DNA of 63,153 nt from UBA4951 sp963652335 (GTDB lineage: Bacteria > Bacillota_I > Bacilli_A > RFN20 > CAG-826), in the NCBI GenBank assembly GCA_963652335.1, contig CAVJSS010000004.1:1-63153 (forward strand), read 5' to 3'. The translations under genes and the position numbers were made by a program. The notes below the pieces were generated by a model. That model searched no databases, had not been told where the DNA came from, and worked only from the letters and a program-made list of their open reading frames with translations. Every line of letters starts with the position of its first letter. The first letter of the stretch is position 1. Positions 7,106-16,037 of this stretch are shown in pieces.

Positions 7106-10100
7106 CTATTTAGAGAACGTAACAGTCTTCACTTCAATCGTACCGTTGTTCGATGATTGTTTCATGTCGAACACCAATTTGTAATAGCAATTGGCCGTTG
7201 GCTTATCTATTGCGATATCAACCGTCTGATTGCTAGCTGGCGTAAAATCCAAAACCGTTATCTCATTTTTGAAATCAGCATCGTCGGAAATGTAGAGTTT
7301 TGCTGAATTCCATGTACCAGTGGTGACTATGCCAAATTCTATGGAAATCTTGCTCAACGCATTTTTAAACAAATCGATCGATGATATGGACGCAACGGAT
7401 GCGGAATTCTTGGACCCGCATTTGACTGAACTCCATGAATTATTGTTATTATTGAAGTTAACTATCTTGAATTTCTTGCCCATTGAATTGTTTGCCCATT
7501 CCTTAGTATAAGAACCGACACCTTGAGAATTATTATCTTTGTTGAAAGACAAAGTGTACGAATCGGAATCCGGCAGATCTTTAGCAAAAGTTACGACTAT
7601 TTTATTGGAACGTCCGGCAACGAAGGAAAGATCTTGAGTGATATCGGTGGTCGTGCCTTGCTTTGTGAGTTTGACGGAGTCTATTTTATATCCTTCATTA
7701 GGGGTAACGGTCAAGGTCACGGTTTCTCCGACCTTGGTTTTGCCAGCCTCGCCGTTTACGACAACGCTTCCTTCTTCGGAATTGTATTCGACTGTCAAAC
7801 TCTCGACAGCCACATCTTTTACAAAAGCAATGCCGTTTTTGATTTGAGGCTTTTTGCTATAGATATTAAGTACGCCAATGACCGTAATTTCTTTTCCAAC
7901 ATAAGAACCGTCTAAGCCCTTTGCACCGGTATTGTCAAATTTGAAAACGCCATCCGTCACAGAATATTGTGAAGCAGACTCAGAAGTGTACGTTCCATAG
8001 ATTTGCAACGTTTTTCCTTCTTCGTCGACAAGATAGCCGTTGCCATAAGCTGTGTTATACAATGAGCTTACATTGCCGGTAACCACATAAAGGTTCTTAG
8101 AATCGGCGGCAGTCAGATTCGACATTTCGGCTATTGTTTTTTCGATGACGTTGTTCTTTTTGACTTCGACGTCGGCGGCGATGTCGGTATGACCATAAGA
8201 ATTAAGATAGGTCAAGGCATCCATCTCGATCGAAGAGGCATATGTGCCATCTTCGCGAGCGACGATATAGTTGGTGGAATCGCTGGAGAATTCGACGTTA
8301 TCCAAAGTGACTTTGGCATCGCGCTTATAAGCGCCGGCATTGGTGTCGCCGACGACGAGCGGGGCAGATGGGACTTCGTTTCCGGCTTCCCAAGTGTTGT
8401 TCCCGGCTTTCGAAGTCAAATATGTGGCATCGGTGCTCTTGTTTTCGTCAGAAAGTTTGATCCATTTGCAGGTATTGACCAAAGTGGAATTCTCGATGGT
8501 CCAGTTTCCGGTGCGGGCGATGACGGCCTGACGATCGGCGGTAAGGGTGGAATTCTTGATTTCGATGCTCGATTCGCCATCGACGTTTACGATGATCGCG
8601 CAATTATCGGTAGCATCGTCATGGACGGCGATCTTCGAATTGTCGATGAATATTTTCGGAGCTTCGCCTTCGAGGTTATTGGTGCCGATGCCGTAAGTCG
8701 TTTTGGCATCGACGGTGATGTTTTCGAAATTGAAGGTGCCTGCACCGGTGATATCGAAGACGGCAGAAGTGCTCCACATGCTATTGACGGAACTGATCTC
8801 GACATTGCTGATGCTAAAGGATTTAATGCCCTTCAAAGTGAAGAAGTTTTTATAAGTCTCACTGGCTGTGCCGGCAAAAACGATCTTTCCGTTATAGAGG
8901 GTGACTTCTTGATCCGCAAGCTCTGCTAGTATGACGTTGTTGTCGCTGACGGTCAATGTCTTGCCGTTGAGATCGATGATGGAAGATTTTTTGGCGAGAG
9001 GAAGCTCATCGACGGTCATGTCGTTGGCGATTCTGTATTTGATATCTTCCGCCGCTTCGACTTTGCCTTTGAATTCCTCGTTGATTTCGCTTACGACTTC
9101 GAATCCGTCGGTGAAAGTGGCAGTGGCGCTCAAACCGGTTTTGACCATCTGAACGACAGCTTTGCCTTCTTTCACCTCGATGACGCTGCCGTTGACCTTG
9201 AATTCGGCTAATTCATAGCCTTCGTCAGGAGTGACGGTGAAAGTGACATCTTCGCCCGTGGCGGCGCTGGTTTTGTCTGATGTGACTTTGCCGTTAACGA
9301 TGTTTTCGTCAATGGTTACGGCGTGCTGGATGCCTTTGAAGGTAGCGGTGACGTTTAAGCCGTTTTTGACCATCTTGACGGTCGCTTCGTTATTGACGAC
9401 GGCAACGTCTTGCCCATTTACCTTGAATGTATCGAGTTCGTAATCTTCGTTTGGCTGGATGACGAAGCTTACATCTTCGCCTTCGGCAGCGGTTTGCTTA
9501 TCGGCGGTGACTCCACCGTTTACGATGTCCTTATCGATGGAAACGGCATATTTGGTCTTTTCCACGGACGCAACGGCGGTAAGTCCGCCTTTGACCATCT
9601 GGGCTTCGGCTTTGCCTTCTTTGACTTCGACGTCGTTCCCGTTGACCTTGAAGGAAACGAGGGTATAGCCATCATCAGGGGTGATGGTGAAGGTTACGGT
9701 TGCGCCGATTATGGTCTTATCGACGTCGGCGATGACGGTGACGTTTTCGACTTTTTCGATGGTGACGTCATATTTCTTTGAGACGGCAGAGAGAGTGACA
9801 TAAAGACCGCCTTCGGCCATGGCCGCGGAGGCTTTGCCATCCTTGACTTCGACATCGGCTCCGTTGATTTTGAAATAGGAAAGTTCGTATTCATCGTCAA
9901 CGACAATGTTGAAGGTTACTGTTTCGCCGACCTTGGCTTCGGTTTTGTCTGGGGTGACGGTGACGTGTTCGGCTGCAGTGATGCTTACCTTGTAGGACTT
10001 AGTCTCTTCGGAACTGGATGAGGAAGAGTCGCTGTCTTTTGAAGGCACGCTGCTGGAAGATGAATCGGATGATGGCGGGACGTCGCTCGATGAGTTGTCG

Positions 10101-10168
10101 TTCGGCCCGCAGGAGCCGAGCATCATGAGCACGGCCGGCAAGAGAACTAGAAGTTTCTTCTTTTTCAT
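7106..10168 (-). CDS. Giant lipoprotein with beta-strand repeats and OB-fold-like domain
   Basis: 1020 residues from the MKKKK start; an AAGGAG box lies 15 bases upstream, a long spacing. The signal peptide ends in the lipobox LGSC, followed by a Ser-rich spacer. Then come four ~72-residue List-Bact/InlB-like repeats (each with a TVTFTITPDDGY-like strand, KVNG and V.M..GGL), residues about 45-330. A parallel beta-helix follows (about 350-600; LNGKTLTV, IEIKNSTL). An OB-fold-like segment (about 665-760; LYVVTGNVSS, GNGYLVDEEGK, GKEITVIGVL) leads to one more repeat and a C-terminal beta domain. It is anchored outside the membrane. A role in adhesion or glycan contact is inferred from architecture. 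The large open frames on the opposite strand here are shadows. Confidence 0.8.
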   Translation of the reverse strand: MKKKKLLVLLPAVLMMLGSCGPNDNSSSDVPPSSDSSSSSVPSKDSDSSSSSSEETKSYKVSITAAEHVTVTPDKTEAKVGETVTFNIVVDDEYELSYFKINGADVEVKDGKASAAMAEGGLYVTLSAVSKKYDVTIEKVENVTVIADVDKTIIGATVTFTITPDDGYTLVSFKVNGNDVEVKEGKAEAQMVKGGLTAVASVEKTKYAVSIDKDIVNGGVTADKQTAAEGEDVSFVIQPNEDYELDTFKVNGQDVAVVNNEATVKMVKNGLNVTATFKGIQHAVTIDENIVNGKVTSDKTSAATGEDVTFTVTPDEGYELAEFKVNGSVIEVKEGKAVVQMVKTGLSATATFTDGFEVVSEINEEFKGKVEAAEDIKYRIANDMTVDELPLAKKSSIIDLNGKTLTVSDNNVILAELADQEVTLYNGKIVFAGTASETYKNFFTLKGIKSFSISNVEISSVNSMWSTSAVFDITGAGTFNFENITVDAKTTYGIGTNNLEGEAPKIFIDNSKIAVHDDATDNCAIIVNVDGESSIEIKNSTLTADRQAVIARTGNWTIENSTLVNTCKWIKLSDENKSTDATYLTSKAGNNTWEAGNEVPSAPLVVGDTNAGAYKRDAKVTLDNVEFSSDSTNYIVAREDGTYASSIEMDALTYLNSYGHTDIAADVEVKKNNVIEKTIAEMSNLTAADSKNLYVVTGNVSSLYNTAYGNGYLVDEEGKTLQIYGTYTSESASQYSVTDGVFKFDNTGAKGLDGSYVGKEITVIGVLNIYSKKPQIKNGIAFVKDVAVESLTVEYNSEEGSVVVNGEAGKTKVGETVTLTVTPNEGYKIDSVKLTKQGTTTDITQDLSFVAGRSNKIVVTFAKDLPDSDSYTLSFNKDNNSQGVGSYTKEWANNSMGKKFKIVNFNNNNNSWSSVKCGSKNSASVASISSIDLFKNALSKISIEFGIVTTGTWNSAKLYISDDADFKNEITVLDFTPASNQTVDIAIDKPTANCYYKLVFDMKQSSNNGTIEVKTVTFSK

Positions 10169-10620
10169 AGATTCGTTTGGATTCTCCTTTTTTCTATGAT
10201 GGTTATATATTAAGCCCAAAGGGCAAAATACCTAAAAAGGCGATAATTCGCCTAAACAAGTGGGACTGCTCCCACAATGATAGAAGAAGTTAAGGAAAAG
10301 GTGTTTTCTCTCATAGCTTTCTTTGACACTTAATGATAGTTTGCTTTATCAATAGATAAAAGAGAAATCTAAGAAATTTGGCTAAGAGGCGAACGAAAAT
10401 ATGGCTTGAGGATGAATGAACGGGACATTAAAGATCAGCTTAATCCTTTTTGTTTTCGCCAAATGCCACAAAAATTTTTTTAAAAAGCCCGATTGCAGCG
10501 CCTGATTTCGAATATATAAGTTTTAGCGGATTTTGATTAGCGTTTACGATTACGCCCATAAGAAGGAAGAGAAAATTTACGTGGTTCCTATCGGAGTTTG
10601 AAGGATTAGCTATCATAATC
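10169..10620. other. Intergenic region without a supported gene
   Basis: Between the potD terminator and the lipoprotein start. A 60-codon frame at 10440-10622 has no ribosome binding site and overlaps the potD terminator, so I do not call it. The AT-rich part near 10300-10380 presumably carries the lipoprotein promoter, but no clear -35/-10 pair stood out. Confidence 0.5.
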
Positions 10621-10644
10621 AAAAAAAGCGGGTGGCCGCCTTTT
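10621..10644 (-). terminator. Terminator of the pot operon
   Basis: GCGG-CCAC-CCGC stem on the minus strand followed by seven T, immediately after the potD stop codon; flanking A and T runs can extend the stem. Confidence 0.7.
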
Positions 10645-12580
10645 ATTGTTTCGCTTCTTTCCTACGTTTTTTCCTAAGCTTTTTGGAATAAAGCTTTTTG
10701 CCGCCCAAAACGGCGCCGAGGGTGATAAAGAAAACTATTTCCAAGGAGAAAATGACGATAATCGGGGTGGTTAGGGTGCCGCCGGATTTCACGTTCTCCC
10801 ACATCCTAAGGACGTAGGTGTTGTTGTCTCCATAGTCTTCCATGACGGCCAATGATGGGATTTGGTTTAGATAAGAAGCCTTATCCAAATCCGTTTTGGA
10901 AGGATATTGGGCAAGGAATTGGCGGCCGACTTGGACGGTTTTCTCTATCCCATCAAGATCTTTTCCTGTTATCGTTTCTATCTCATCGGAATAGAAATAG
11001 GATGATTTGTCATTTGAATCGTCTAAGGAGCCGTCGAAGAAATAGGACAGATCACGCAAAGTCCAATCGTTTTCGTTGGCGATTTCTTCCCACGATATCT
11101 TTTTTCCGTCTATCTCGGCATGGCCGACGTCGTTGTCGGAATCATAGAAGGTAGAGCCAATGTACGATCGTTTCCCGAAATCGATCTCGTGGGTTTCGTT
11201 TCCGATGATGACGTTTTTGATGCCGCTTCCGTCTTTGAAGACATAATCATCGTCATCATCATGATAGAAATCATCGATCGTATTATCGTAGGCATAAATC
11301 AAAGACATCCTTGGATCGTACCAATTCCTGACTAGATCTCTGATGCCTTCCCCGGCGATGAATGGGGTATAGCCGATATAATCCATGTTCCTTCCGGCGT
11401 TTTCGGATGAGGAAATGAAATCGATGAATTTTTGGGCGTATTCCTTGTTGAGCCCGTCGTATTTCAACATCACCCAGCCATCGAACCATATGTTGCCGCC
11501 GGTTTCCGGGATGGAATAATAAAGGTCGATATCATATTCGCTTTCGGCTAAATCAAGGGAGGTTATGGCGTCTCCGGACCAAGCCATCGTGATCCCGGAT
11601 TTAGAGCCGGATGCGACGTCTGTTTTTCCTGAATCCACTTCCAAGCCGTAGCAGTTCCTTTTTAGGCTTTCCAATGTGACTTGGATTTCGTCCACGACGT
11701 TTTGGATCGTTTTGTCTTTGGCATCCGGGAAATAGCGTTTGTTGATCTTGTTGAATTCGTCGATGTGGTTGATGTTGTTGAAGATTATGGAATAAGAAGA
11801 GGAATATTCATCTTCCGTCATGGCTCCGTTTATATAGTCGTTACGGAGCTTTTTGATCAATTCGTCATAGGTTTTGGTTAAGCCTATGGCATATGTGTCC
11901 CTGACCGAATCCTTGATTTGGAAGCTATCTTGGAAATTATCGTGCCAAAGGGCGTTCCAATCGGTGAGCTGGACTTTGACGTCATCCTCGCTTAGCCCAC
12001 GGTCGGCATAGGTCTTGAATGAAGGATTATAAGTTAGGCCCAACGTGCCCCACATATAGCCTCTTGCGTATTTGGAAAGGGGGACGGATTCGTTGGTGGA
12101 ATCCACCGTTTTGATCTTTTCGAACCATTCTTTCAAAAATGGCGATGCGTAGAGATCGTAATTGTCTTCCCAGCCTTCGTAGCGGTCTCCGTAAAGATCT
12201 TTGCGTTCTTTCTCATTTGAAGCAAAAGGCTCCAAGAGATCAAGTGTGATCATCTTTTGGATCATATAATCCGATGGGGCGATCAAATCATATCTGGAGG
12301 CTCCGGTTTGGACGGAATTCAGCATCGTCTCATTGGTATCGTAAGTGGAATATACGACTTTGAGGTTCACTTTGTCGTTTTCTAAGACATATGCCTCGAA
12401 ATCATCGATTAAGGAATCGTTTTCCTCATCCAATATGTAATCTTCGCAGTTATAGATATAGAGGGTGGTGTTCGGCGCCGAGGATCTGACGACGTCTTTC
12501 CTATAGAAATTCCCGAATTCCTTATTGTTTGGAAGGATCAAAGCGCCCGATAAGGCAAGCAAGAACAAAGCGTTAAGCAT
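10643..12580 (-). CDS. potD: Spermidine/putrescine-binding protein, membrane-tethered and enlarged
   Basis: 645 residues against roughly 350 for typical PotD. The N-terminal hydrophobic segment (LNALFLLALSGALIL) has no lipobox Cys. Instead a C-terminal membrane segment (TPIIVIFSLEIVFFITLGAVL) with a Lys/Arg-rich tail should anchor it. Core motifs fit the family: LYIYNCEDYI, a SRYDLIAPSDYMIQKM block near residue 95, a GDAITS block and NIWFDGWVMLK. Extra length comes from inserts at about 215-330 and 430-560, the latter with an acidic DDDDDY stretch. It is the last gene of potA-B-C-D, one base after potC. It captures polyamine outside the cell for the PotBC channel. The binding call is firm; the exact substrate is not. 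Confidence 0.88.
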   Translation of the reverse strand: MLNALFLLALSGALILPNNKEFGNFYRKDVVRSSAPNTTLYIYNCEDYILDEENDSLIDDFEAYVLENDKVNLKVVYSTYDTNETMLNSVQTGASRYDLIAPSDYMIQKMITLDLLEPFASNEKERKDLYGDRYEGWEDNYDLYASPFLKEWFEKIKTVDSTNESVPLSKYARGYMWGTLGLTYNPSFKTYADRGLSEDDVKVQLTDWNALWHDNFQDSFQIKDSVRDTYAIGLTKTYDELIKKLRNDYINGAMTEDEYSSSYSIIFNNINHIDEFNKINKRYFPDAKDKTIQNVVDEIQVTLESLKRNCYGLEVDSGKTDVASGSKSGITMAWSGDAITSLDLAESEYDIDLYYSIPETGGNIWFDGWVMLKYDGLNKEYAQKFIDFISSSENAGRNMDYIGYTPFIAGEGIRDLVRNWYDPRMSLIYAYDNTIDDFYHDDDDDYVFKDGSGIKNVIIGNETHEIDFGKRSYIGSTFYDSDNDVGHAEIDGKKISWEEIANENDWTLRDLSYFFDGSLDDSNDKSSYFYSDEIETITGKDLDGIEKTVQVGRQFLAQYPSKTDLDKASYLNQIPSLAVMEDYGDNNTYVLRMWENVKSGGTLTTPIIVIFSLEIVFFITLGAVLGGKKLYSKKLRKKRRKEAKQ

Positions 12581-12581
12581 A

Positions 12582-13445
12582 TCAATAAACCCTCCCTTTG
12601 CGTTTTTTGCCTTTTTTGGCTTTGACGTTGTTATAGATCGTTATGGCGATGACGACTGATAAAACGGCTAAGAAGATGATGGTGGTAAGAGCCCTAAGGT
12701 AAGGCGGAAGTGGATGTTTCTTGATGATGCCTTGGACATAGGTCGAAAGGGTTTGGATCTGGGCCGAGCCAGAGAGCAAACCTGGGCCGCGGGTGAAGGC
12801 CGTGACGATGAAGTCGTCCAAAGACAAAGAGATGGAAAGAAGGAAACCGGACATGACGCCAGGCATGATTTCCGGAACCAAGACCATTCTCATCGCTTGG
12901 GTTGGGGTGCATCCCAAATCCAAGGCAGCCTCATATAGGGCCGGATCCATTTGGACCAGCTTAGGCTTAACGGAAAGATAAACGAACGGGGTAGTCAATA
13001 CCAAATGTCCGATCAATAAGGTCCAAAAGCTAAGCTCCATGCCTTTGAAGATGTAATTCCCGAGGAAGACGAACAAGATGATCAAGGACAAAGCGATGAC
13101 GATCTCTGGGGTAACGACCGGAATCTGGGTGGAGAATTCCATCGTTCGTTTGGCCCACCTTTTGGATTCGTGGACGCCGACGGCTCCCAAAGTCCCCAAA
13201 ATCGTGGCTATCGAAGCCGAGACCACCGCGATTATGATCGTATTGCCCAATGCTTTCATGACTTCTTTGTCTTTGAAAAGCTGTTTGTAAAGATCGAAAG
13301 AGAAATGATCCCAATGGAACAAACCGGTCGAAGTATTGAAGGAATAGATGATCAAAACCAGAACCGGGAGATACATAAGCAAGAGCAAAAGCCAAACATA
13401 GGTATTGGCCAATATCCTTTTGAAGAGGGATGCCTTCCTTACCAT
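12582..13445 (-). CDS. potC: Spermidine/putrescine ABC permease, PotC type
   Basis: 287 residues with six predicted membrane segments. The cytoplasmic EAA loop is clear (YEAALDLGCTPTQAMRMVLVPEI), the contact site for the PotA ATPase. The N-terminal basic stretch is followed by YVWLLLLLMYLPVLVLIIYSF-type hydrophobic text. It overlaps the end of potB by seven bases and abuts potD, so translation is probably coupled. With PotB it forms the polyamine channel. Confidence 0.93.
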   Translation of the reverse strand: MVRKASLFKRILANTYVWLLLLLMYLPVLVLIIYSFNTSTGLFHWDHFSFDLYKQLFKDKEVMKALGNTIIIAVVSASIATILGTLGAVGVHESKRWAKRTMEFSTQIPVVTPEIVIALSLIILFVFLGNYIFKGMELSFWTLLIGHLVLTTPFVYLSVKPKLVQMDPALYEAALDLGCTPTQAMRMVLVPEIMPGVMSGFLLSISLSLDDFIVTAFTRGPGLLSGSAQIQTLSTYVQGIIKKHPLPPYLRALTTIIFLAVLSVVIAITIYNNVKAKKGKKRKGRVY

Positions 13446-14275
13446 AATCCGCCCCTCCTGACCGCTGGGTCATCTTCTTTCCTTATTTTTCTGGTGGCAA
13501 AGGTCGCGACGGCGATGATGATGAGCATGATCAAAGCCATGAAGGATCCTTCGTTCCAAAGGCCTTGGGTGAAATCAAGGTAGATATAATTCCCAAGCAA
13601 GGTGATTTTTCCTTCGGATAGCGTATCCGAGATAACGTAAGACGACATGACCGGCATGAAGACCATTTCGATCGCGGAGATGATGCCTGGCACCGATTGA
13701 GGCAGGGTATTTCTGAAGAACACTTGGACGGGATTGCAGCCTAAATCCGCGGCGGCTTCCATTTGGGAATGATCCAATTTGATCATCGTCGTATACAAAG
13801 GAAGGATGACGAACGGAAGGTAGTTGTATACCATCCCGATAAGGGTTGCGGCCCAAGGGTGTTTCCCGCCGCTTAAGCCGATGGAATCGAGCAAATCCCT
13901 GGTCGCTCCGGTGCGGATGACGAAATTTATCCACATAGGCATGATAAACAAGATGACCAAAACGGCCGGCACCCTGAATTTCTTGTTGGCCAAGAAATAG
14001 GCGACCGGATAGCCTAAGAGAAGGCAAATTATGGTGGTTTGGACGCCCATGAAGATCGAAAGAAGCAAAACCGACCATTTGGAAGCGGAAGCAAAGAAAG
14101 AAACCAAGGCCGAAAAGGAGAGGTGTCCGTCGGCGTCCGTGAACGCATACCAAATGATAAGCAGCAAAGGGATTATGACGAATAACGCCAGGAACAAGCC
14201 GTAAGGAATGGAGAGATACCTTCTTTTCAAAACGAAGAAGCGGCGTTGCTTTCTCTCTTTTCTATTCGACTTCAT
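13439..14275 (-). CDS. potB: Spermidine/putrescine ABC permease, PotB type
   Basis: 278 residues with a very basic N-terminus (RKERKQRRFF), about six membrane segments and an EAA loop (MEAAADLGCNPVQVFFRNTLPQS). GKITLLGNYIYLDF near the C-terminus is characteristic of PotB/PotC. It overlaps potA by 14 bases at its start and potC by seven at its end. It is the partner channel subunit of PotC in polyamine import. Confidence 0.93.
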   Translation of the reverse strand: MKSNRKERKQRRFFVLKRRYLSIPYGLFLALFVIIPLLLIIWYAFTDADGHLSFSALVSFFASASKWSVLLLSIFMGVQTTIICLLLGYPVAYFLANKKFRVPAVLVILFIMPMWINFVIRTGATRDLLDSIGLSGGKHPWAATLIGMVYNYLPFVILPLYTTMIKLDHSQMEAAADLGCNPVQVFFRNTLPQSVPGIISAIEMVFMPVMSSYVISDTLSEGKITLLGNYIYLDFTQGLWNEGSFMALIMLIIIAVATFATRKIRKEDDPAVRRGGLW

Positions 14276-15788
14276 ATTCGCCGATTTCCTTCTTTAGGCT
14301 CAGTTTGAAGGCATTTTTGTCGATGCTTATCGCGACTTGATCGCCTTCGTTCCATTCATATTGGGTATTGAGGATGAAATCTTCCTCTTCTTCGGTGCGG
14401 ACTATGTCCCTATAGTGGTCGCCTTTCCAGATGGCTTCGATGATGGTGCCACTGGCTTGGCCTTCTTCGAGGTTGTCGCTAAGTTTTATGGCATCCAAGG
14501 AGCAACGGACGAAAACCGGGGCGTTTTTGAGGTTGTATTTCTTATTGGCTTTCGGATCGATAAGATATCCTTCATCGTCCAAGTGGGATCCTTTGATAAG
14601 TTGGGTGACGTCGCATTCGAAACTATCCTCGCCGATGACCAATTGGTTATCGTCGTTGATATAGACGTCGTCCCAAGAATTGTCGTTGACGTCTTTGGCC
14701 ATGACTTGGATGTTTTCAGGCAAGACGGATACACCGACCTTTTCGCCGATTGCGTGTCTATCGTGGGACCGACACGATACTTCTGATTTCTTTCCGATTT
14801 TTATTAAATAAGAATAGTCTTCCCCCTTAAAGACGACTTCAGAGATGACGCCTGATACGATCCCTTCTTCCGGAGCGCTCAAAATGATGTCTTCCGGACG
14901 GATCGCGACGTCGACTTTCTCGTTAAGGGGGAAATTATCGACGCAATCGAAGGAGGCGGAAAGGAAACGGACTTTCTTTTCGCCAACCACCGTCGCATTG
15001 TAGATATTCGATTCGCCGATGAAGTCGGCGACATAGGCGTTGATCGGTTCGTTATAGATTTGCTCAGGAGTCCCGACTTGGACGATCTCCCCATCGCGCA
15101 TGACGACTATCGTATCGCTCATGGTCAAGGCTTCTTCTTGGTCGTGGGTGACATAAATGAAGGTGATGCCAAGCTTCTTATGCATTTCCTTCAATTCGAG
15201 TTGCATCTCGATTCTTTTTTTATGATCCAAGGCAGAAAGAGGCTCATCCAAAAGAAGGACCTTTGGCTCATTGACGATGGCCCTGGCGATGGCGACGCGT
15301 TGCTGCTGGCCGCCGGAGAGATTGGAAATCTGACGATCTTCCATATCTTCCATGTCGACGATGGCCAAAGCTTTGGCTACCTTTTGGTCAATGACTTTGT
15401 TGGAGAGCCTTTTCATTTTGGTTATCGTTTCGCCTTTTCTGTTTTTGACTTCCACCGGGACTTTTTTGAGTTTCAATCCAAAGGCGATGTTGTCATATAC
15501 GTCAAGGTTCGGGAACAGGGCATAATGTTGGAATACCGTGTTGATGGGCCTTTTGTAAGGAGGCAACTTGGTGATGTCTTCACCGTTCAACAGAATGGAG
15601 CCGCTGCTTGGTATATCGAAGCCCGCGATCATTCTCAAAGTGGTTGATTTGCCGCACCCTGAAGGGCCGAGCAAAGTCACGAATTCTCCCTTGCGGATAT
15701 TCAGGTCGAAGTCGGAGACGGCGACGAAGTCATCCTCGAATTTTTTCTGAACGTGTTTAAGGGAAATAATCACATCGTTTTCTTCCAT
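14262..15788 (-). CDS. potA: Spermidine/putrescine import ATPase with extended C-terminus
   Basis: 508 residues from MEENDV; the start is chosen because AGAGGA lies seven bases upstream. The Walker A motif GPSGCGKST (about 45), signature LSGGQQQRV, Walker B VLLLDEP and the switch His (THDQEEAL) are all present. PotA proteins usually end near 370 residues. Here the TOBE region is doubled: a second segment (about 365-508, with FECDVTQLIKG and ASGTIIEAIWKGDHYRD) resembles another TOBE unit and may be a ligand- or partner-sensing module. A ~35-residue insert (about 105-140, NRKGETITKMKRL) sits before the signature. It powers import by PotBC. Confidence 0.93.
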   Translation of the reverse strand: MEENDVIISLKHVQKKFEDDFVAVSDFDLNIRKGEFVTLLGPSGCGKSTTLRMIAGFDIPSSGSILLNGEDITKLPPYKRPINTVFQHYALFPNLDVYDNIAFGLKLKKVPVEVKNRKGETITKMKRLSNKVIDQKVAKALAIVDMEDMEDRQISNLSGGQQQRVAIARAIVNEPKVLLLDEPLSALDHKKRIEMQLELKEMHKKLGITFIYVTHDQEEALTMSDTIVVMRDGEIVQVGTPEQIYNEPINAYVADFIGESNIYNATVVGEKKVRFLSASFDCVDNFPLNEKVDVAIRPEDIILSAPEEGIVSGVISEVVFKGEDYSYLIKIGKKSEVSCRSHDRHAIGEKVGVSVLPENIQVMAKDVNDNSWDDVYINDDNQLVIGEDSFECDVTQLIKGSHLDDEGYLIDPKANKKYNLKNAPVFVRCSLDAIKLSDNLEEGQASGTIIEAIWKGDHYRDIVRTEEEEDFILNTQYEWNEGDQVAISIDKNAFKLSLKKEIGEYEVE

Positions 15789-15866
15789 TGCTTTTCCTCT
15801 TTTTCCCGGATGAAAAGTCGGGAGGATCAACCCTAAGGGAACCTAAGGGAAAATCACGAAAGAAAA

Positions 15867-15895
15867 TATATAGTTTTTTTGAAACAATACAACAA
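15867..15895 (-). promoter_or_regulatory. Promoter of the pot operon
   Basis: Minus strand: -35 TTGTTG (15890-15895), 17-bp spacer, -10 TATATA (15867-15872), about 80 bp before potA. The leader contains two tandem copies of TTCCCTTAGG (around 15831-15852), a possible regulatory repeat. Confidence 0.65.
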
Positions 15896-16002
15896 CATTT
15901 TTCCTATTTTTCTTTTGAATCCAGTTTTGCTGTCTTTCTTCCGTTGGCATCGACACAATGCTAGTTGCGTGGAAAACGTGTTTCAAAAGAGGTTTTCCTT
16001 AG

Positions 16003-16031
16003 TTGAAATCCCCTCTTTTTTATTCTAGAAT
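16003..16031 (+). promoter_or_regulatory. Promoter placing the start codon at the transcript 5' end
   Basis: -35 TTGAAA (16003-16008), exact 17-bp spacer, -10 TAGAAT (16026-16031). The start codon begins seven bases after the -10, and no ribosome binding site is present. The mRNA is therefore predicted to be leaderless. Confidence 0.7.
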
Positions 16032-16037
16032 TTGCCC

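Noticed and set aside
8189..8929. 246-codon open frame opposite the giant lipoprotein
   Set aside because: It is antisense to a strongly supported repeat protein, has Asp/Gly/Ile-rich low-complexity text and no ribosome binding site.
10440..10622. 60-codon frame downstream of potD
   Set aside because: No ribosome binding site; it overlaps the potD terminator and has no domain.
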